A stretch of DNA of 64,000 nucleotides from an uncultured Paracoccaceae bacterium (lineage in GTDB: Bacteria; Pseudomonadota; Alphaproteobacteria; Rhodobacterales; Rhodobacteraceae), in NCBI GenBank assembly GCA_951812305.1, contig CATOSB010000004.1, positions 310,001 to 374,000 of the forward strand. The letters are read 5' to 3'. Within the stretch, counting starts at the first letter, position 1. Every line of letters starts with the position of its first letter. The position numbers were made by a program, and so were the translations under genes. This document shows, one piece after another, positions 58,734 to 64,000 of the stretch. The notes beneath the pieces were generated by a model. That model did no database searches, had not been told where the DNA came from, and saw nothing but the letters and a program-made list of their open reading frames with translations.

Positions 58734-59880
58734 GTTGTGACTCCGGTACCGGTTATTTCGCACATAGACTGCCACCGTGTTAGGTACTGTTGCGTCATCT
58801 CTTTTTCGGCGCGCGCGCCGTTAACTCCTCGCTTACGAGTTGTGGAAAACACGGTGGTTTTTTTGAAAATTTTAACTGAATGGAAACCTTCTCAACCAAT
58901 ATTCAACACCGTCAGGACGACACGGGTTTTGCTCTTTGGGGAAGGGCGCCGTAGCAGATGTCCTGTGACGAGAACCACCGGCACTTGAGGCGTTATGATG
59001 ACGACTGGAGCGATCCAGAACGCGGAGGCTTCGGCCTATCCTGATTGGCTGCCAACTGACGTTCGGCACTATCTTGTTCATACATTGGAAGGGCGGTCCA
59101 TACGTGCGCTTGCACGCGATGCGGGCGTCCACGCCTCTACAATTTTAAGGCAAGTACGCCGCAACGAAAGCCGGCGGGATGACCCGCTCATCGACATGGC
59201 TTTGGATCGCCTCGCAGGGTGCGTCCATTGCCACAGCCAACTTTCGCGCAAGGACCTAAATTTGATGATGGCAAAACCAACCACACCCAGCTACCCCGAC
59301 GAAGCAAAAGTAGAAATGGAAGCGCGGCGAATCTTGCGCAGGCTAGCCGAACCTGACGCGATTCTTGCAATTGCGCCAATGATGGAGAAAGCCGTCGTTG
59401 TGCGCGAAACAGACGATGGGAAGACCGTTCGCACAGCAGTCGTGGATCGCGAGATTGCAGAGGCTTTTGTTGTGAAGGATTGGATAGAGCCCATAAGAAC
59501 GTCTAAAGTTGCGCGCTATGGCCTCAGTCATGCGGGGCGCGCCGCCCTGAAACGATTGTTGGCAGTAAAAGACGCCGCCCGACAGGGATTTGAGGAATCA
59601 CAAGCCGTCTTCGGTGATCAGCATCGTGAGTGGGAAGAGCGTAACGTCAAACAGGGCTCGGCTCAGGTCAATAAACGCATACGTTACAATGTTGCGGAAA
59701 GCCCTCTGACATCCATAGCGCGCCGCAAAGCGCGTGATGGCAGCCCCTATCTTGCCGAAGAACTGGTTGCCGCAGGAGAACGTCTTCGCGAGGATTTCGA
59801 GCTGTCGCAGATGGGCCCCCGTGTGGCGCAGAACTGGGACAGGTTTCTGACCGTGTCAGACCGGGGCAGCTTTACGGGTA

Positions 59881-61219
59881 GGAGACACGCAAGAATAATT
59901 GCTACGTTTGGTGGCGGCGGCGTGGTGTGATTGTGTAGTTCCATTCTGGGTGGAATGCATTCCCTTCGATGACGAGGCTATCCATTTCAGCTTTGGTGAC
60001 CTTAACACCCTTCTCGTAAATACTTTTGTCAAGTGCGCATTCTACTTTCAGCCCAGCGTTCGTCGTCGTCGCCCCGATCAACTCGACGACTGCCATACGG
60101 CTGGACAGCGGCCGTCCGCGCCAGTTCTGTGTGATGTGGCAAAACATCCGATGCTCGATGAGGTTCCACTTGGATGTGCCGGGCGGATAGTGATGGACGT
60201 GCAAGACAAGGTCGGTTTCGTCAGCAAACCTCTGCAGTTCTACCTTCCATAACCGGACGCGCGCACCGTTCGATCCGCCGCAGTCAGCAGTTATTGTCAG
60301 CTCGCGCATGCCAGGATGGCGCTGCTGGCCCATGCGCTTCTGCCAGGTACGGATAGAGTTGACGGCGAATGAAGCAGTGTCAGCGGTGACGCCCACGCTA
60401 ACCCAGCCAGTATTGGTGCCAACGTCGTAGACACCGTAGGGCACCACCTTGCCGAGCTCCTTGTCGGGGAAATCATGTATGTTAATGCAGCGGGGGTCGC
60501 CTTTTGGCCGGTAGTCGCTGCCATCGTTGCGGTAGTTTCCGATCAACTCCTTCTTTTTGGTGTCGACCGAGATGACAGGCTGCCCAGCCGCCTGCGCGTC
60601 CAATACCCTGGCGTTAATATGCTCAAACTGCGCGTCGCGATCAGGGTGGTTGGTGCCATCGTGCGTTTTGCGATTGACCTGCCGCGAATATTCCAACTTT
60701 GTTTCCAGCAACCTGGCGACAGTATTGGCACATATAGTATGGCCTGCAGCACACAGTGCCGCTGCCAGCTTTGCCGGGCTCTTCGACACCCATTTAAGCG
60801 GACGTATAGGATCACCCATCGTCGCTGGCTCGGCGAGACGCTGCAAGTCGGACACCAGCGTCGTATCAAGGTCGGCGACCTCGCGTCGCCCTCCACCCTT
60901 GCGGCGCACGCGGCCATTGCCTGGACCTGGAGTATCAAGATCATTGATGCCTCGCCCGATGGTGGAACGTGCGAGGCCAGTGATCTCCGCAACTGCCGCA
61001 AGACCGCCACGCCCCGCCGCTCGGGCTTCTGCGGCAGCAAACAAACGCCGACCTCGTTCGCCAAGCTTCGAACCAAAAACTTCCCATCGCTCCTGAATTT
61101 GTTCTCGCTCTACCATGATTATCGATTACCATATTGAGAACGGCATGGGAATCGCGCGGACCAGAGTCAAACCGTCGCAGCGGCAAAGGTTTGCGATTCA
61201 CTTATTGTTGCGTGTCTCC
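59881..61219 (-). mobile_element. ISAzo13-family element
   Basis: 1339 bp with inverted ends GGAGACACGCAA(G/C)AATAA. Flanked by GTA on both sides (59878-59880, 61220-61222), a probable short target duplication. Only one copy in the window. Confidence 0.9.
59902..61116 (-). CDS. tnp: ISAzo13-family transposase
   Basis: 404 residues. The N-terminal helix-turn-helix region includes LAAVAEITGLARSTIGRGIN. Catalytic and family motifs are ISVDTKKKELIGNYRNDG, VVPYGVYDVGTNTGWVSVGV, LTITADCGGSNGARVRLWK and HYPPGTSKWNLIEHRMFCHI, with TQNWRGRPL following. Full length. It sits in a regulator gene in antisense orientation. Confidence 0.92.
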   Translation of the reverse strand: MVEREQIQERWEVFGSKLGERGRRLFAAAEARAAGRGGLAAVAEITGLARSTIGRGINDLDTPGPGNGRVRRKGGGRREVADLDTTLVSDLQRLAEPATMGDPIRPLKWVSKSPAKLAAALCAAGHTICANTVARLLETKLEYSRQVNRKTHDGTNHPDRDAQFEHINARVLDAQAAGQPVISVDTKKKELIGNYRNDGSDYRPKGDPRCINIHDFPDKELGKVVPYGVYDVGTNTGWVSVGVTADTASFAVNSIRTWQKRMGQQRHPGMRELTITADCGGSNGARVRLWKVELQRFADETDLVLHVHHYPPGTSKWNLIEHRMFCHITQNWRGRPLSSRMAVVELIGATTTNAGLKVECALDKSIYEKGVKVTKAEMDSLVIEGNAFHPEWNYTITPRRRHQT

Positions 61220-61571
61220 GTAGTGGCGCCTGCTCCGGGCCAGATGCCGCGCGCCAGCGGGTGTCTGCCGCGATGAGTGATCTTGGTCCGGGTCTAGGAG
61301 ATGTTGCCTTGCGGGTCTGTTGTTTTCTGGAAGGGCTGGAGCAAGCGGAAAAGCGCATGGGGTGGTCCGCACGGTCGGGCAAAATCGTTCTGAAAATCGC
61401 GTTGCAAAGGTTGCACCGGCATTATTGCGGTATGCGCGCCGGGGAAGGCCTCATTGGATGAAGCCAGGTGCGCGGTTAGCCAGACGCCTGGCGACTATCG
61501 ACTATGCGTTTACGGAAATTGAGTTTTGAAGGCGAAATGGTTAGGTTGCGCGAATATTGAGGAGCATTCCT

Positions 61572-62519
61572 TTGCGAGACCTGAAACTTCCCCAAGAACG
61601 CCACCCTGAAAAGGCGCACCGGCCGGACAATGCCCAGCCCCGCAAACCTGATTGGATTCGGGTGAAAGCGCCGACCTCCGCCGGGTATCACAAAACGCGA
61701 AAGATCATGCGCGATCACAATCTGGCAACAGTTTGCGAAGAGGCGGGCTGCCCGAATGTGGGTGAATGCTGGAGTCAGGGTCACGCCACCATGATGATCA
61801 TGGGCGAGATTTGCACGCGAGGCTGTACGTTTTGCAATGTTGCAACTGGTCGGCCAGATGCGCTGGACGTGTTTGAACCGGGGCGGGTGGCGGACGCGGT
61901 CAAGAAGCTTGGCTTGTCCCACGTTGTGATTACTTCGGTGGATCGCGACGACCTGACGGACGGCGGGGCAGAGCATTTCGCGCAGACTATCCGCGCCATC
62001 CGTCGACAGTCGCCTGATACAATGATCGAAATTCTGACACCCGATTTTCTGAAATGCACGCCGGATGTATTGGAAGCTGTGGTCGCCGCAAAACCGGATG
62101 TGTTCAATCACAACCTCGAAACGGTGCCGGGCCTGTACCCCGAAGTACGCCCAGGCGCGCGCTACTTCCACTCACTGCGCCTGTTGCAGCGAGTGAAGGA
62201 ACTTGATCCGGCGATGTTCACGAAATCCGGCATCATGGTCGGATTGGGCGAGGATCGTCAGTCAGTCCTACAGGTGATGGATGACATGCGGGCCGCGGAT
62301 GTCGATTTTCTGACCATCGGTCAATATCTTCAGCCGACGGCCAAACACCACCGTGTGGATCGGTTCGTCACCCCGGACGAATTTGCCAGCTATGAAAAGG
62401 CGGCTTGGGGGAAAGGTTTCCTGATGGTTTCGGCGACACCGCTGACGCGATCAAGTTATCATGCAGGCGATGATTTCGCCCAGCTGCGTTCGGCGCGTTC
62501 GGCAAAAATTGGCCGCTAG
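61572..62519 (+). CDS. lipA: Lipoyl synthase
   Basis: 315 residues from a TTG at 61572, chosen because GAGGAGC is seven bases upstream; another TTG at 61557 precedes that site. The auxiliary cluster motif is [16 protein letters not shown] (CX4CX5C); the radical-SAM cluster is [24 protein letters not shown] and the C-terminal [17 protein letters not shown] (RSSYxA) are diagnostic. It inserts two sulfurs into octanoyl groups to make lipoate for 2-oxoacid dehydrogenases. lipB is not adjacent. Confidence 0.98.
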   Translation: MRDLKLPQERHPEKAHRPDNAQPRKPDWIRVKAPTSAGYHKTRKIMRDHNLATVCEEAGCPNVGECWSQGHATMMIMGEICTRGCTFCNVATGRPDALDVFEPGRVADAVKKLGLSHVVITSVDRDDLTDGGAEHFAQTIRAIRRQSPDTMIEILTPDFLKCTPDVLEAVVAAKPDVFNHNLETVPGLYPEVRPGARYFHSLRLLQRVKELDPAMFTKSGIMVGLGEDRQSVLQVMDDMRAADVDFLTIGQYLQPTAKHHRVDRFVTPDEFASYEKAAWGKGFLMVSATPLTRSSYHAGDDFAQLRSARSAKIGR

Positions 62520-62578
62520 GGCCTGCAGTTGATTGTTAGCTCCCGATAAGCCACGTCTGCCGCCAAATCGCCAATTTA

Positions 62579-63747
62579 TACCAAGGGTTATTCAATCTGA
62601 CCGACTTTCGCCCAGTTGCGGCTTGCGATGGATGTGATGGTTTGCGGTCTTGCGATGAGGTTGTTCCAGGCCTCGCACCCCGCGTCGAGAATCGCGTCAT
62701 ATGTGTCGAACGTCCGGTTTGCGAGCCATGTCTGGCGGAGATATTGCCAAATGTTTTCGGTTGGATTCAGCTCTGGTGATTTGGGCGGCAGAAACATGAG
62801 CGACAGGTTTTGCGGGATTTCCAGAGCGGATGTCGTGTGCCAGCCGGCTTGGTCCATGAGGATGACGGCGTGGGCGCCATCGGAGACAATTTTGCTGATT
62901 TCTTCCAGGTGGCGCTGCATCGCATAGGTGTCGGCTGCTGGCATCATGATCGCCGCGCCGGTGCCGCGTTCGGGGCAGATGGCGCCAAAAAGATACGCAT
63001 TTTGGTAACGCTGATCGGCGGGCTGGCGGGGCCGTGTGCCCTTGCGTGCCCACTGGCGGACGCGGGTGTTCTTCTGACCGAGACGCATCTCGTCCTGGAA
63101 CCAGATTTCGACGGGTTTGTCCGGCGGCACCCCCTGAAGCGTCTCCTTCAGATTGTCGCCGAAGTTTTTTTGAAATCCTCAATGACCTGCACGTCCTGCC
63201 CCGGGTGCTGAGGGCGTGCGCTGATGTGGGAAAAGCCCAGATTGTGCAGAATCTGCCCCACATGGCGCTCGTGATAGTCGACGCCAAAACGCGCCTTGAT
63301 CACATTCTTCAAATCGACCCGCCGCCAGCGGACGACACCGTCCTTTTCAGGATCAGGACCGGTCTCGACAAGAGCCGCCAGTTCATCCAGTTGCGCATTG
63401 TCAAGGCGGGATCGCGAGCCTCCTCGCTGCCGATCCAGCAGCCCCGCTGGACCATCAGCGTTGAAACGGAGCACCCAGTCCCTGAGCGTTTGCCGGTCCA
63501 TCCCGCCAATGCGGGCCGCAGCCCCACGCGACATGCCATCGGCGATAGCGGCAAGCGACAAAAGCCGTCGGCTCTGCCGGGCATCAGAACTCTCTGCGGC
63601 AAGCTTGCGCAGATCATTGGCGGTAAAATCGGCTCGCATCGGTATCCTGGCTGGCATCGGTGGTCTCCTTTGCCAATCTTGAATCACCTCAGCACCTCAG
63701 GCGGTACCCAAAATCCATAGCTGAGTCATTTTGAAGCACCCTTGGTA
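62579..63747 (-). mobile_element. IS630-family element, copy 2
   Basis: 1169 bp, apparently identical to copy 1 (7462-8630) but inverted. Flanked by TTA on both sides (62576-62578, 63748-63750). It sits between lipA and a GNAT gene and interrupts no gene that I can see. Confidence 0.93.
62588..63657 (-). CDS. tnp: IS630-family transposase made by a -1 frameshift (copy 2)
   Basis: Same two-frame structure as copy 1. Frame 1 starts at the ATG at 63657 and frame 2 ends at 62588. The slippery run of seven A (minus strand) is at 63171-63165. Motifs as in copy 1. Confidence 0.88.
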
Positions 63748-63868
63748 TTAGGTCAGGAACTTGCCCTAATTTCGCCGCTGCTAAATAGTCTATCGGCGTA
63801 AAGAGCAGTGTTGATTAGTATCCGGATTAATGGTTATCCACAGGTTGGCTGTGATTGGAGGCAGGTCG

Positions 63869-64000
63869 TTGGTATCGATTCGACCCATTCGCGAAGATGA
63901 CCGAAAAGCCTGGGCAGGGCTGTGGAACGGTTATCTGGAATATTATGAAACTTCCGTGCCACCAGAGGTTTATGAAGCATCCTTCACGCGGCTTTTAGGC
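63869..64000 (+). CDS. GNAT N-acetyltransferase, start only (runs off the window)
   Basis: 44 codons are visible, from a TTG at 63869 with GGAGG seven bases upstream; an in-frame GTG at 63851 is an alternative. VSIRPIREDDRKAWAGLWNG and YLEYYETSVPPEVYEASFTR are typical of the first helix and strand of GNAT enzymes. The acetyl-CoA-binding motif lies outside the window, so the substrate class is open. Confidence 0.75.
   Translation, partial: MVSIRPIREDDRKAWAGLWNGYLEYYETSVPPEVYEASFTRLLG

Larger units (their letters stand above)
58995..61461 (+). pseudogene. DUF6456 helix-turn-helix protein, split by ISAzo13
   Basis: Removing ISAzo13 (59881-61219) and one GTA rejoins the frame as DRGSFTGSGACSGPDAARQR and gives 374 residues. 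The N-terminal part has a helix-turn-helix (SIRALARDAGVHASTILRQV, about residues 35-55). The C-terminal DUF6456 domain begins IRYNVAESPLTSIARRK and includes LREDFELSQMGPRVAQNWDR. After the insertion it resumes MSDLGPGLGDVALRVCCFLE to a stop at 61461. A likely DNA-binding regulator restricted mostly to Rhodobacterales; its targets are unknown. Confidence 0.9.

Noticed and set aside
63834-63842. TTATCCACA, a perfect DnaA box, as part of a replication origin
   Set aside because: It is a single box without neighbouring boxes, an AT-rich unwinding region or origin-associated genes.

Overview
The window is a piece of alphaproteobacterial chromosome, most likely from the Rhodobacteraceae (Roseobacter group). 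Three things point there. The lexA promoter carries an alphaproteobacterial SOS box (GTTC-N7-GTTC). The gene order trpG-trpD-trpC-moaC-moeA-lexA / comEC / gltX-gltA is one I associate with that family. Several genes are of types largely restricted to it (Hint-domain proteins, DUF6456 and DUF6477 proteins). The DNA is moderately GC-rich.

Layout. 1-6839: two paralogous Hint-domain genes, one cut by a three-gene IS66 element and one split by two nested single-gene IS66 elements. 6965-12465: a broken TPR-sulfotransferase gene, then the remnant of an integrated island (a SIR2-domain gene and a partner gene, a truncated IS256 copy, an integrase start) ending at tRNA-Asn. 12521-28322: mostly intact housekeeping and metabolic genes (metallo-hydrolase, histidine kinase, TfoX-like protein, G3E GTPase, amidohydrolase, peptide-type ABC transporter without ATPases, enoyl-CoA hydratase, ccmH, ccmF, gltA, gltX). 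28399-40039: comEC split by an IS4-family element, lexA with a readable SOS promoter, and the moeA-moaC-trpC-trpD-trpG operon, whose 3' end carries a head-to-tail array of three IS4 copies. 40166-46826: a polysaccharide-deacetylase-like gene, then DUF2461 and choline-sulfatase genes, each split by an IS. 47027-48211: rplM, a 48-residue ORF, rpsI and a terminator. 48211-55122: two EamA transporters, a frameshifted FadL gene, two small secreted cysteine proteins, and two tandem FkbM methyltransferase genes, both broken. 55126-64000: guaA, a non-pyrrolysine MttB homologue, DUF6477, DUF6456 (split by ISAzo13), lipA, a second IS630 copy and the start of a GNAT gene.

The dominant feature is insertion-sequence load: 14 copies of six element types in 64 kb. 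Most have exact target duplications, so the host genes can be restored in frame by removing the element. Eleven host genes are hit. Two more carry single-base frameshifts in short homopolymers. This looks like a recent IS expansion with ongoing gene loss. Essential genes (rplM, rpsI, gltX, guaA, lipA, lexA, trp) are spared. In moeA only the last five codons are displaced.

The best candidate for an unusual system is the SIR2 gene with a translationally coupled partner of unknown family, inside a decayed tRNA-Asn island at 9597-12465. It is incomplete here, so intact relatives elsewhere would be needed to define it.
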